Positions 25,493 to 33,640 are shown, counted from the first letter of the stretch. The stretch: DNA of 53,440 nt from Mogibacterium sp. (GCA_016775335.1 JAEUGJ010000009.1:61391-114830); one strand, 5' to 3'. Notes: generated from the letters alone by a model not told the origin. Numbers and translations: made by a program.

Positions 25493-26245
25493 CTATTTCC
25501 TCTTCGTTTTAATCAGCTTTTTCCCAGACCATCCAGAATAATATGTTTTACCCTGCACAACGCGAACAACACGAACAGTTACATAGTAAGAATGTTTCTT
25601 TTTCAGTTTCGTTATTGTCTTGCTAGATGTATTTCTTGAAGCTTTGATTGTTTTTCCTTTCGTCCAACCGAAACGAGAATACGATGCTGGGCTTGCGTAT
25701 CTAATCTGGTAGTACGAAGCTTCATTTTTCTTTTTCCAGGTTACCTTTGCACTTGTCTTTTTTGCTTTTACTTTCGTGATTTTTGTTTTGTCGATTGCGT
25801 ATTTTGTTGTAAAAATATATTCATTTCCATCTCCGTACCATTCCCAAACAGAGATGTAATACTTTTTTCCACACTTCACATCTATTGTTCCCTTGCATCT
25901 CGGAGATTTAATACCAGCTCCCATTTTCTCTGAAAACAGTTCTTGGAATTCATCATTATAAACGTCAAAATTCGCCTCATGCCCACTAGGATTAGGAACC
26001 TGTATATCCAAGCAAATCTTGCCTGACTCTGGTGCAGTAAATACAAACCAGTCATATTCATCATGCCCTTTTCCCTTGTATATTTTCCCTTTTACTTTAT
26101 CACCAATATTAAATGTATTTGCCTTACCCATGCTATCATTCGGCTCATGTTCCGACACCGTCTTTGCAGATACTGTTACTGTACTAAGCAACATAAATGT
26201 ACTGATAATAATCATTAACGATATTAATTTGCTTCTTCTCATCAT
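25493..26245 (-). CDS. Secreted PPC-domain and fn3-domain protein
   Basis: The 250-residue protein has a signal peptide (about 1-27, ending VTVSAK) and then a bacterial pre-peptidase C-terminal (PPC) domain (about 30-145; EHEPNDSMGKANTF, then DEYDWFVFTAPESGKICL). A fibronectin type III domain follows (about 150-248; AKVTWKKKNEASYYQIRYA). There is no catalytic domain, so binding or adhesion on the cell surface is the likely role. RBS AAAGGAAAG precedes the ATG ATG start. It lies between the truncated duplicate and the intact NlpC-like gene, all on the minus strand. Confidence 0.8.
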   Translation of the reverse strand: MMRRSKLISLMIIISTFMLLSTVTVSAKTVSEHEPNDSMGKANTFNIGDKVKGKIYKGKGHDEYDWFVFTAPESGKICLDIQVPNPSGHEANFDVYNDEFQELFSEKMGAGIKSPRCKGTIDVKCGKKYYISVWEWYGDGNEYIFTTKYAIDKTKITKVKAKKTSAKVTWKKKNEASYYQIRYASPASYSRFGWTKGKTIKASRNTSSKTITKLKKKHSYYVTVRVVRVVQGKTYYSGWSGKKLIKTKRK

Positions 26246-26264
26246 TGTAACTTTCCTTTCTTAC

Positions 26265-27392
26265 TTACTCTCCATCTTCCTCCAACGCATCGTTACCCGT
26301 AGCACCACCTACACCTACAGACTTCGATTCGCTTGCACTGTCTGCCTCGCCATTGTCTTTCTCACCGTTATCCGTCTTGTCACTGTCTGGGTTCTGTGCA
26401 TCGGAACTCGATGGCCGGCCGGATTCATCCGGCTGACTCGGCTGCTCTGGTGTGTCCGGTTTCTCTGGTGCATTCGGATCCTTCTCGAAGGTGACGTCGA
26501 TGCGGTGAGTGGCTTTGACGTTCCGGATGGTGTAGGACTTGGCGGTTTTGCTTATTTTTACAATCTTACCGTCCACCTTGAAGGTGCTGATACGGTAACC
26601 GTCGTCCGGGGTAATGTGGAAGGTGCCGCTTCCGCCCCACTTGATGTTCCGCGTCTCATCGATGGTGCCGTGGTCGCCGGCGGTGGTGGTAACCTTGAAG
26701 AAATCGATGTACTTCAGGCCTTTGACCCGGATAATCATAGCAATGCGAGGGTCCTTACTGTAAGGATCCCGGGACTGGGTGGTCATCTTGGTGAGGTCCA
26801 GCCGAGTGTCCTTGCCCCCCATGGTGGCGATGTGGCTTACCATGTAGAAAATCATCTTGCCATTCTCGTCGGTTCCGGCATAGATCTGGATGTGGTGACC
26901 GGAGCCGGTTTTCCGGACAACGGAAACCATGTCACCCTTCTTGAGGGATTTAGTGCCGGTTCGCTGTACCAGCTGCGAGGCCGGAATCCCCTTCTTGGCG
27001 ATCATGATTCGTTGAATCTTCTTGCTTTTCTTAATCTGCTTGGCGTTCTGCCCCTTAATCTTCTGGCCTTTGACCCAGAATCGCTGCCCTGTCGGGATGA
27101 CTTTGTAACGCTGCAGGCACCAGGACACGTAATCCGCACAGTGGAGACGAGTCCTCTTTCCATATCGGGAGCGCTTGAATCGCTTGTCAAAATAAGATGT
27201 GGGGCATCCCTTACCGGAATAAACCGCCTTCTCTTGGGTGACCTTCACGCAAATGCTCCGACACTGTTGCAGCCACTCGTTCACGTTCATGCTCCGGGTG
27301 GCCGCATAGGTATCCTGCATGCCCAGCTGCAGGGCGAAGGCCAGCGTCCCGCAGGTGATCATCAAGGTTGTGATGAATCTGTTCTTTCTCAT
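26265..27392 (-). CDS. Secreted NlpC/P60-like peptidase with InlB-type B-repeat
   Basis: The 375-residue protein has a signal peptide (1-31) and a cysteine-peptidase-like domain (about 32-205) with the candidate nucleophile C85 in LHCADYVSWC and histidine H166 or H167 in GSGHHIQIYAG, the Cys-His pattern of NlpC/P60 and CHAP peptidoglycan hydrolases. Residues about 232-300 form a divergent InlB B-repeat (GGSGTFHITPDDGYRI). A Pro/Asp/Ser-rich tail (300-375) resembles a wall-spanning linker, but no LPxTG motif follows. A paralogue lies at 42122-43342 and a truncated copy at 24819-25349. The exact peptidase family is inferred. Confidence 0.75.
   Translation of the reverse strand: MRKNRFITTLMITCGTLAFALQLGMQDTYAATRSMNVNEWLQQCRSICVKVTQEKAVYSGKGCPTSYFDKRFKRSRYGKRTRLHCADYVSWCLQRYKVIPTGQRFWVKGQKIKGQNAKQIKKSKKIQRIMIAKKGIPASQLVQRTGTKSLKKGDMVSVVRKTGSGHHIQIYAGTDENGKMIFYMVSHIATMGGKDTRLDLTKMTTQSRDPYSKDPRIAMIIRVKGLKYIDFFKVTTTAGDHGTIDETRNIKWGGSGTFHITPDDGYRISTFKVDGKIVKISKTAKSYTIRNVKATHRIDVTFEKDPNAPEKPDTPEQPSQPDESGRPSSSDAQNPDSDKTDNGEKDNGEADSASESKSVGVGGATGNDALEEDGE
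26367..26789. repeat. 423-bp direct repeat, copy B
   Basis: Copy B lies within the intact surface-protein gene, in the same orientation as copy A at 24930-25352. The DNA between the copies holds the PPC-fn3 gene, so recombination between them would delete it. Confidence 0.85.
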
Positions 27393-27443
27393 GTATGTTC
27401 TTTCTTTATAAAAATAGGTTGGTGCCGTTCAGGTATGCCGATT

Positions 27444-28514
27444 TTATTTAGTTTTTGGCCATTTGTATTTCCAATCTATAGCATTGTAAGTTTTGCCTTT
27501 TACACGTTTATAGGCATCTACATATACACAGTATTTCGTATGACGCTTTAGTTTTTTTATCGTTATAGAATTCTTCTTATTCCCTTTTATCGTATACGTC
27601 TTAACTTTTAGAACTCCATAATCCTTGCCCAATTGACAAACCTTCACTTTGTAGCCGGACATTCCCTTTTGCTTTTTCCATTTGATTTTCATGCTCTTTT
27701 TCCCGACTTTCAACTTTGTTATCTTGGTCGGTCCCGGATTAATTATTATCTTGCCTGTTGTAACAACCGTGCCGGTCTTATCACCTTTGAACTTTGCAGT
27801 TATCTTGGTAGTACCAGTCCCAATCTTCTTGTTGTTGCTGTATTTATATGTGACGTTATAATCCTCTTTTGGCCATAAAATATCTGTGCACTCACACCCA
27901 TATGAATCTTTATATCGAAGATCCAGCTGATATCCCGGCTTTTTCGATTTTCCGTTATATGAATAATATCTTGTGCTCTCAACTCTTAAATCCGCACGAC
28001 TCACCTTGAAGGGAGTTACAGTGAATGGAATTGTAACGCTACCTGAAAACGGAGCTTTTTCCGCCGTTATAAGCAATGTATGCTTTCCTGGTTCCGGATA
28101 AATCTCATCATTCAGCCCAATAGAATTCTCTCCACAAATCTCAAAAGTTATATCCTCTCCAATCTCCGGCTCTACGCCTTTCGGTGCGGTATATTTCAAA
28201 TGCTTGTAAATATTCTTTTCCCGTGCTATCTCATCATGCTTCCCGTAGTACTTCTTCGCCTTATCCTTCATCACACCATACTCAAATGTGGTCTTGTCCA
28301 GATGGAAGTTCCACTTGGTGATGTCGTAGGCATCACTGCTCTGTGCAGCCTCTTTTGTCTCGGTTGTTGCTGCCTTAGCGCTCTCTGTTTTTACCGCAGA
28401 CTGAGTCTGGCTCTTCGGCTGCTCGGCTACTTTCGCATCATCTGCGAAAACTCCGATTCCGCAGCCGGTGATGGCCAGCACGGCGGTTAGCAATATGCTT
28501 GCAATTCGTTTCAT
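27444..28514 (-). CDS. Secreted protein with C-terminal fn3 domain, function unknown
   Basis: The 356-residue protein has a signal peptide (about 1-25), a Thr/Ala/Gln/Glu-rich linker (about 30-58) and two beta-rich Ig-like regions (about 60-165 and 165-265; the second has a YxYNGKxKKPGYQL segment). The last 85 residues form an fn3-type domain (MKIKWKKQKGMSGYKVKVC). The fn3 strand motif resembles those in the neighbouring secreted proteins, which points to a shared family origin. No enzyme motif is visible. The start is set by AAGGAGG eight bases upstream. An upstream in-frame ATG would disrupt the signal peptide. Confidence 0.7.
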   Translation of the reverse strand: MKRIASILLTAVLAITGCGIGVFADDAKVAEQPKSQTQSAVKTESAKAATTETKEAAQSSDAYDITKWNFHLDKTTFEYGVMKDKAKKYYGKHDEIAREKNIYKHLKYTAPKGVEPEIGEDITFEICGENSIGLNDEIYPEPGKHTLLITAEKAPFSGSVTIPFTVTPFKVSRADLRVESTRYYSYNGKSKKPGYQLDLRYKDSYGCECTDILWPKEDYNVTYKYSNNKKIGTGTTKITAKFKGDKTGTVVTTGKIIINPGPTKITKLKVGKKSMKIKWKKQKGMSGYKVKVCQLGKDYGVLKVKTYTIKGNKKNSITIKKLKRHTKYCVYVDAYKRVKGKTYNAIDWKYKWPKTK

Positions 28515-28548
28515 TGGTTTTACCTCCTTGTATACCAATTGATTTAAC

Positions 28549-28601
28549 AAAAAAATGTAGACAACACCGATGGATCATTTTACTTTTCGGTATTGTCTAC
28601 A
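28549..28601 (-). terminator. Terminator downstream of the acyltransferase gene
   Basis: TGTAGACAACACCGA (28556-28570) pairs with TCGGTATTGTCTACA (28587-28601) with one C-A mismatch. Reading the minus strand, seven T follow. It separates the acyltransferase from the secreted gene at 27444. Confidence 0.8.
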
Positions 28602-28638
28602 CCCTCCCCCATGTATGCTCGACTTGAGATATATGCAA

Positions 28639-29652
28639 CTATAGTATTGTGTTCACCTTCGGGATTTTCCGAAGAATGTATGTGATGATGAATGCGACCA
28701 TGAAGAATACCAGCGCCATTCCGATGAAAATCAGGAAATTGTACCGGTACGGGTTGAAACCGAACCACTTCATAGACGCGGTGACGAATATCATGTGAAT
28801 CAGGTAGATGCCGAAGGAACAGTCGTTGAGCGTGTTCACCCGGGAACGTTCTTTGACATCGATATTCATCAGAAGGTTATAGATTCCAGCAGTCTGCAGA
28901 ACCACCGGAATGGATCCGTATCCGAATAGAATCTGGAATGTTTCGTCCGACATTTGCCCCGGCACTGCGCTGCAGTAGGTGGATAACATGATGATTATCA
29001 CGCTTGGAATCAGGAACAGCATCCAGGATTCCACTTTGCCCAGGGACTTCTTCCGGAACATATGCCCCAGGAATAAGTACGCCGGGTAAATCATGGTGGT
29101 CGGAATGTAGAATCCCGGTTCCAGTCCGAAGCTTCGGCTCAATGGCAGCAGGGACACGAACAACACGATGCTTCCGATTAATCCCCACATCTGTCGATCC
29201 GTGGCGTGATCCGCCACCATCTTGTAGAAAGGCATCATGAGGTAGAGGCCAATCATCAGATAGAGGTACCACATGTGGGCCCAGCTCTGTCCGGTGAACA
29301 GCCGATACAGCCAGTCGGTGAGCAAGGTTTTCCGGAAACCGGTGGCATAGTCCAGAATCTGGAACAGAAGTGTGAATACCAACAGCGATATCACCATTCG
29401 CCGAGTGTATTTGAAGATTTTTTCCCCGGTCAGGTTCTTGTTCTCGTCCAGGAGCAGTGCGCCTGTAATCATCAGAAAACAAGGCACCGCCCACATAAGC
29501 ATGTTCTCTGCGGTCTGGGTTACCAGCTTCTCCGTTCCGGTGATGAGTCCGTCGTAATACGCGTTGCTGGCGAACAGGGTGTGCAGCACCACAATGGCAA
29601 AGCAGGCGAAAATCCGAATGTACGGAAATTGTTTGATATATGTTTTCTGCAT
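28639..29652 (-). CDS. Membrane acyltransferase, acyltransferase-3 family
   Basis: The 337-residue polytopic protein has about ten membrane helices and matches the acyltransferase-3 (OafA/WecH/NodX-like) family, which moves acetyl or succinyl groups to cell-surface sugars. The N-terminal IRIFACFAIVVLHTLF segment holds the family's conserved Arg and the catalytic His within helix 1. The later LxxxWYLYLMIGLYLMMP segment also fits. The acceptor is unknown, but placement among surface-protein genes fits modification of an envelope polymer. Confidence 0.85.
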   Translation of the reverse strand: MQKTYIKQFPYIRIFACFAIVVLHTLFASNAYYDGLITGTEKLVTQTAENMLMWAVPCFLMITGALLLDENKNLTGEKIFKYTRRMVISLLVFTLLFQILDYATGFRKTLLTDWLYRLFTGQSWAHMWYLYLMIGLYLMMPFYKMVADHATDRQMWGLIGSIVLFVSLLPLSRSFGLEPGFYIPTTMIYPAYLFLGHMFRKKSLGKVESWMLFLIPSVIIIMLSTYCSAVPGQMSDETFQILFGYGSIPVVLQTAGIYNLLMNIDVKERSRVNTLNDCSFGIYLIHMIFVTASMKWFGFNPYRYNFLIFIGMALVFFMVAFIITYILRKIPKVNTIL

Positions 29653-29676
29653 AAGTTCGTCCTTCCCCTTTGCTCT

Positions 29677-30333
29677 CTAGTAGAGATCCTTGGCGCTTCC
29701 ACCGACGCAGCCGGCAGAGTTGGAGTGTCTCGACGAACCGGATTTCTTGGAAGACCTTCCGGAACTTCCGGAGCTGCCGGAACTGCTGGAGCTGGATGCA
29801 GCGGCTGCTGCAGCAGATTCTTCCGATTCGTACTGACTATCCGTCTTGATATCCCCCAGCTTGCTTTTACCCTCTTTCAGAAGCTTCCGGATTGTCTTCT
29901 CGTCCGTTTCCTTCCGAATCTTCTTCGTGTACTCGCTGATAATCTTCTCTACCTGCTTCTTCTCTTCGCTTCGGTAATTGGACTTATTGATGCAGCTGTT
30001 CAAGGATTTGATTGCCTTGTTCTGCGCCTCCGCAGTCTTGATTTCTGCCGCTGTCTTCACCTTATCGATGTCCGACTTCATGTTCTTGGCGATGATGTTC
30101 ACCGCTTCTTTGCTCTTAGCCTCGTCAATCTGCTCTTTGCCGTCTTTGACCAGCGCCTTGATTTCTTTCTGCTCCTTCTCCCGGTAGTCCGAGTAATTCA
30201 CGTCAGAAATCTTCTCGATGGCAGCATCCTTTGCTTTCATCAAGGTGTACTGCTTATAGGCGAAAATCCCACCTACCACGACCACCAGTGCCGTTACCAC
30301 AGAAACGATTGCGATTACATATTTTCTTTTCAC
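29677..30333 (-). CDS. Membrane-anchored coiled-coil protein with Ala/Ser/Gly-rich tail
   Basis: The 218-residue protein has one N-terminal membrane helix (about 5-25, VIAIVSVVTALVVVVGG) followed by a long Lys/Glu-rich helical region (30-165), probably coiled coil. A low-complexity tail follows (about 170-205, Ala then Ser/Gly runs), ending with a small Cys/Gly-containing stretch (SAGCVGGSAKDLY). I chose the GTG start because AAAGGGG lies six bases before it. ATG codons upstream overlap that site. No family recognised. It lies between the transglutaminase-like and acyltransferase genes on the same strand, so a surface role is likely. Confidence 0.65.
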   Translation of the reverse strand: MKRKYVIAIVSVVTALVVVVGGIFAYKQYTLMKAKDAAIEKISDVNYSDYREKEQKEIKALVKDGKEQIDEAKSKEAVNIIAKNMKSDIDKVKTAAEIKTAEAQNKAIKSLNSCINKSNYRSEEKKQVEKIISEYTKKIRKETDEKTIRKLLKEGKSKLGDIKTDSQYESEESAAAAAASSSSSSGSSGSSGRSSKKSGSSRHSNSAGCVGGSAKDLY

Positions 30334-30402
30334 TGAATTCCCCTTTCGCATTGCGCAACAATAGAGGTGTCCAAGGGCACCTCTATTCCATCTGTTATTC
30401 AA

Positions 30403-31578
30403 TTAGTTCATCTTGTGATAATTCGTATATCTCCAGGTTCCCCGTTTGCCGTACCAAATCTTCCATCCATTGCCTCCGGTTTCGTTCCGGAAATTCGGAT
30501 CGTAGACATAGTACTTCTTACCATGCTTAATCACAGTCCAGGAATGAGGTGCCCGGTGTGCCACCTTGCCCCGTACCTGATGCACGTTGTATCCCAGAAG
30601 CTTTGCCTGAATGTAGAAAGTGGCTGCCATTACGTAGCAATTGCCCTTTCCTTTCTTGAATCCGCGAAGAGCATATTTCTCTGAAGAGCTCTGTCTCCAC
30701 CATCTATCATAGTACTTGAGCTTGTAAGAATTCTTGTACGCCTGACGAAGAGACCAATGGGTTTTGTTCAGCTTGCGGATTCCCAGCGCATATGCCTCGT
30801 GAAGCTCTCCGCTCTTTGGAATCTTCAGATAACCAATCTTGGTATTTTTCGCCATAGCACCTGTCTTTGGGTAAAAATAATATCCATGCAGCTTCTTATT
30901 CCGAGTCAATGCCTGCCACTTGGTTGCCAGAACGCCATGTCCCTTGGAATAATAGGTCTTACCGTTGTAGTTGAAGAATCCTTTGCCCTTGAGTGTGCCG
31001 CTACCGGTGTTGAAGAAGTACAGCTTCTTGCTGATTTTCTTGACGCCGGTTGCCATCTTGCCGCCGCTGTAGAAATAGCGGTTGTACTTGTCCGGGCACT
31101 TCACCCAGCCGGTCTTGGTGATAGCACTGCCGTCTTTGTTGAAGTAATACAGGCTTCCGGATACTTTCTGGACACCGGTCGTCATCACATTTCCGCTAAA
31201 GTAGTACTTCTTGCCGCTGATGGTCTGAATACCGTTCACTAGCACGCCATCGGTTCCGGCGTACATCTTGCTGCTTCCGGATGGAATCCATCCCATCTGC
31301 AGAACACCTGTCTCACTGAAAAAATAATTCTTTCCTTCAATCGACTGCTTTCCGGTAACACACTTGTCATCCACGTAGTAGTATTTGCTGTCGTTCTCGG
31401 TCACCCAACCATTCTTCACTTCCGGCTTCGCATCATTTGAATTCGTTGTTCTCTCTGTTGCTGCCTGCGTTCCGGCTTCATTCGCCGCCTCTGCGGTGGT
31501 ATCTGCAAAGGCGCTCATCGGAATCATTGCTGCCGCTACAATCAAACTCAGTAGTAGAACTTTCAAGTTCTTTCTCAT
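30403..31578 (-). CDS. Secreted transglutaminase-like protein with cell-wall-binding repeats
   Basis: The 391-residue protein has a signal peptide (1-26), then about six choline-/cell-wall-binding-type repeats (about 50-235; units such as GWVKCPDKYNRYFYSGGKMATG) and a C-terminal transglutaminase-like domain (about 265-391). The catalytic triad is apparent as C314 (KGNCYVMAATF), H345 (PHSWTVI) and D360 (YVYDPNF). Such proteins may cross-link surface proteins or act as proteases. The repeats would hold it on teichoic acid or peptidoglycan. The start is set by GGAAGGGG upstream of this ATG, 16 codons inside the longest frame. Confidence 0.8.
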   Translation of the reverse strand: MRKNLKVLLLSLIVAAAMIPMSAFADTTAEAANEAGTQAATERTTNSNDAKPEVKNGWVTENDSKYYYVDDKCVTGKQSIEGKNYFFSETGVLQMGWIPSGSSKMYAGTDGVLVNGIQTISGKKYYFSGNVMTTGVQKVSGSLYYFNKDGSAITKTGWVKCPDKYNRYFYSGGKMATGVKKISKKLYFFNTGSGTLKGKGFFNYNGKTYYSKGHGVLATKWQALTRNKKLHGYYFYPKTGAMAKNTKIGYLKIPKSGELHEAYALGIRKLNKTHWSLRQAYKNSYKLKYYDRWWRQSSSEKYALRGFKKGKGNCYVMAATFYIQAKLLGYNVHQVRGKVAHRAPHSWTVIKHGKKYYVYDPNFRNETGGNGWKIWYGKRGTWRYTNYHKMN

Positions 31579-31636
31579 GAAATTTCCCCTTCCGTCTATT
31601 CTTCCAATCTTATTTTTCATCGTCAATTTCTATTAT

Positions 31637-31646
31637 ACCCCCCCCC
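31637..31646. repeat. Homopolymer tract of C
   Basis: A run of about nine to ten C bases lies about 60 bp upstream of the transglutaminase-like gene's start. Such tracts can slip during replication and alter promoter spacing, but no evidence of phase variation is available. Confidence 0.35.
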
Positions 31647-31716
31647 ACCGATATTTTTCAAGTATTTTGGATAGATTATGTTGATTCTGTATTAGAGCTG
31701 TAGTTGAATGTGAAAC

Positions 31717-31755
31717 GCCCCGAGAATTCGTCCAATGACGGATTCCGGGGCTTTT
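31717..31755 (+). terminator. Terminator upstream of the abiE promoter
   Basis: GCCCCG (31717-31722) pairs with CGGGGC (31746-31751), and inner bases GAATTCGTC and GACGGATTC extend the stem. TTTT follows. There is no plus-strand gene upstream now. A variant of the same terminator follows the epimerase-tail fragment at 37763-37806, so it once closed another gene. Confidence 0.65.
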
Positions 31756-31774
31756 GGGTGGTTGCAGTTTTGTA

Positions 31775-31817
31775 GACAGTCGCACATTATTTTTATATGA
31801 TTTAATGTGCGGTCGTC
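31775..31817. promoter_or_regulatory. AbiEi operator 1 (long inverted repeat)
   Basis: GACAGTCGCACATTA (31775-31789) pairs with TAATGTGCGGTCGTC (31803-31817) with few mismatches. Known AbiEi antitoxins bind paired inverted repeats in their own promoters. Confidence 0.65.
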
Positions 31818-31826
31818 ACTTCGTGA

Positions 31827-31871
31827 TTGACAACCGCACATCATTTTTCTATATTATAATGTGTAGTTGTC
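31827..31871 (+). promoter_or_regulatory. abiE promoter overlapping AbiEi operator 2
   Basis: TTGACA (31827-31832) and TATATT (31850-31855) are 17 bp apart. A second inverted repeat, GACAACCGCACATCA (31829-31843) with TAATGTGTAGTTGTC (31857-31871), covers both boxes, so antitoxin binding would repress the operon. Its centre is 54 bp from that of operator 1. Confidence 0.7.
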
Positions 31872-31888
31872 AAAGTGAGGTGAGAAGT

Positions 31889-32482
31889 ATGAATGCCAAA
31901 GATAAAATCGAAGAACTGCTGGAAGCGTCGGAGGGCGGCACGATTACCGCAGCACAAGTGACGAAAGCCGGACTGCATCGCAGCATTTTACAAGAACTTG
32001 TTAAGAACGGGGAAATCTACCGCTTCGGGCGCGGTCTATATATGCGGAGCAGTGCATGGGAGGATGATTTCTACCTCCTGCAGCGCAAGTATGGGCGCGG
32101 GATTTACTCGCACGATACCGCCCTGTATCTGCTAGGCTATTCAAATCGTACCCCGGCGAAATATACGATGACCTTTCCCAAGGGCTACAATGCATCGTCA
32201 TTAAAGCAGGAGAACTTAACCATTAAGCGTGTTGTGCCGGAAAACTACGACTTCGGCACAATTGAAATTGAATCCCCCTCCGGCAATCCAATTCGTGTTT
32301 ACGATTTAGAGCGAACACTGTGCGACATTCTGCGTGGCAGCGGCAGCGATGTCCAGGTTGTCGGAGAAGCGATGAAACGCTATGCAGCGTCCAAAGATAA
32401 GAACATTCATAAATTGATGAAGTGCGCAGACCAGCTTCGCGTAAAACCCAAGGTACTGCGCTACATGGAGGTTTTGCTATGA
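31889..32482 (+). CDS. abiEi: AbiEi-family type IV antitoxin / regulator
   Basis: The 197-residue protein has an N-terminal winged helix (about 15-60; TAAQVTKAGLHRSILQELVKNGEIYRFGRGLY) and the AbiEi C-terminal domain (about 90-197; YSHDTALYLLGYSNRTPA, then RVYDLERTLCDIL). AbiEi represses its operon and neutralises the nucleotidyltransferase toxin AbiEii. The RBS GAGGTGA precedes this ATG. The stop overlaps the toxin start (ATGA). A partial copy of its C-terminus recurs at 37815-37940. The gene looks intact although the toxin is not. Confidence 0.88.
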   Translation: MNAKDKIEELLEASEGGTITAAQVTKAGLHRSILQELVKNGEIYRFGRGLYMRSSAWEDDFYLLQRKYGRGIYSHDTALYLLGYSNRTPAKYTMTFPKGYNASSLKQENLTIKRVVPENYDFGTIEIESPSGNPIRVYDLERTLCDILRGSGSDVQVVGEAMKRYAASKDKNIHKLMKCADQLRVKPKVLRYMEVLL

Positions 32483-32819
32483 TTACAAAAAATCCGATGC
32501 AGCTAAAAGCTTTCATTAAGAACAAAGCGGCCGAGAAGCACATCTCGGCACAGCTCGTCATGCAGAACTATATGCACTGCACGGTACGGAGTGCGATAAA
32601 GCAACGTTGCGTCATGCCTTAGAACGGACAACGCAGAAACGCGGCAGTAGAATGGTTCTGTCAGACTACCCGGAGATTATGAAAGAGATTCGCGAAAGCG
32701 ATACGCTACGCAAGCGATGGGAGAAATACAGTCACGAATATGAGTACGCAAAGGATATTTCTTTTGATGATACTTGTAATACTATTCAAACGATTATGGA
32801 TACAATAGTACACGCCTAG
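32479..32819 (+). pseudogene. abiEii: Gutted AbiEii toxin gene
   Basis: The frame starts with TKNPMQLKAFIK and ISAQLVMQNYM, the AbiEii N-terminus (about 25 residues), and then jumps. From about 32600 it resumes in another frame with the AbiEii C-terminus (RHALERTTQKRGSRMVL to the stop at 32819). The whole central nucleotidyltransferase core, including the GGFLI and D-x-D metal motifs expected there, is missing, so it cannot make active toxin. The first part overlaps the antitoxin stop by four bases, as in complete abiE operons. Confidence 0.85.
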
Positions 32820-33087
32820 TGACAATGTGAATTGCAATGAAACCGCCATTTGACCTAAATTTAGATTAGCATATACAACCTCCTTAGAATGAATTCATTC
32901 TAAGGCACGGCAATGATGATTTCCACCTCCGGAATACTGATTTCCAGTAAACCGGAATGGCGATTTCCTCAGTCCGGACAGGTGATGTATTATACGCTGG
33001 AATATTCACTTAACCAAATTCTCATCACCGTTCCCCAGCAGGAACTCGGTAAAGGTCATTGAATCAATCGTTCCATAGATGCGCTTC

Positions 33088-33142
33088 TTCACACTTTTAT
33101 TATGAATTTTGTGTTGGTAATCACACTTTTATTATATTTAAT
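33088..33142. repeat. Tandem TCACACTTTTATT repeat unit, copy 2
   Basis: A diverged copy of the unit at 24774-24826: TTCACACTTTTATTA, about 33 bp, then again TCACACTTTTATTA. No gene follows directly. Confidence 0.35.
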
Positions 33143-33264
33143 GGGTTGAAAAATGCAGTACAAATCACAAAAGTATCCATATGTCAATGTGAGAAGTCTG
33201 TGGAGCCCGCTATACTTCTGTAAGAAGAAATGCCATGTAGAGCGAGAGGGTAACCAACTTAAAC

Positions 33265-33316
33265 AACTTTTTCAAGGGAGTTTTTGGAAAAATCGCAACT
33301 TTTTCAAGGGAGTTTT
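33265..33316. repeat. 20-bp direct repeat, two copies
   Basis: AACTTTTTCAAGGGAGTTTT occurs at 33265-33284 and 33297-33316, a 32-bp period. It is within non-coding DNA to the left of IS66. Confidence 0.6.
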
Positions 33317-33640
33317 CATTAAAAAAGAAAATCCGAAAAGACAAGAGGCGAAGAAAACCTGTAATTTTTAAAAAATGTAAATTATATCATGTGCGGTGCT
33401 GCCACACATGATACCGTACATGATGCCGTACTCGGTACCCCATCTCTGGAATACCGGTACCCGACGCTCCGGAATGGCGGTTTCATTGCTGAGGAATATT
33501 CAGGTTATTCGGGAATCCAGGATGATAGGGGTACTTGTACAGGCGTAACCGGTAAACCACCCGTGCCTACCCTGAATCCTTGAAAAACCGTAAAATACCA
33601 TATACGGGTTTTCAAGGATTTTTAGTATGGGAGGAAATGT

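Larger units (their letters stand above)
32834..33489. mobile_element. Relic insertion sequence bounded by a 16-bp inverted repeat
   Basis: GCAATGAAACCGCCAT (32834-32849) and its exact inverse (33474-33489) flank this 656-bp stretch. Near its left side three copies of a 21-22 bp motif in tandem read, on the minus strand, GGAAATC..ATTCCGG (about 32905-32968). A related pair lies at 33443-33480. Multiple short terminal repeats of this kind are typical of IS21-like ends. No intact transposase remains. It also holds a diverged TCACACTTTTATT unit (33088-33142). Confidence 0.45.

Noticed and set aside
26019..27551. A 510-residue plus-strand frame across the surface-protein genes
   Set aside because: It is antisense to the signal-peptide-bearing NlpC-like gene. 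Its regular pattern reflects repeat content only.
30360..30387. Hairpin AATAGAGGTG/CACCTCTATT as terminator of the transglutaminase-like gene
   Set aside because: Stem is good but no T-run follows on the minus strand. It could be a processing or weak termination site, so not listed as a terminator.
33153..33371. A 72-residue frame left of IS66
   Set aside because: It spans a 20-bp direct repeat in relic DNA, has no ribosome site and no recognisable motif.
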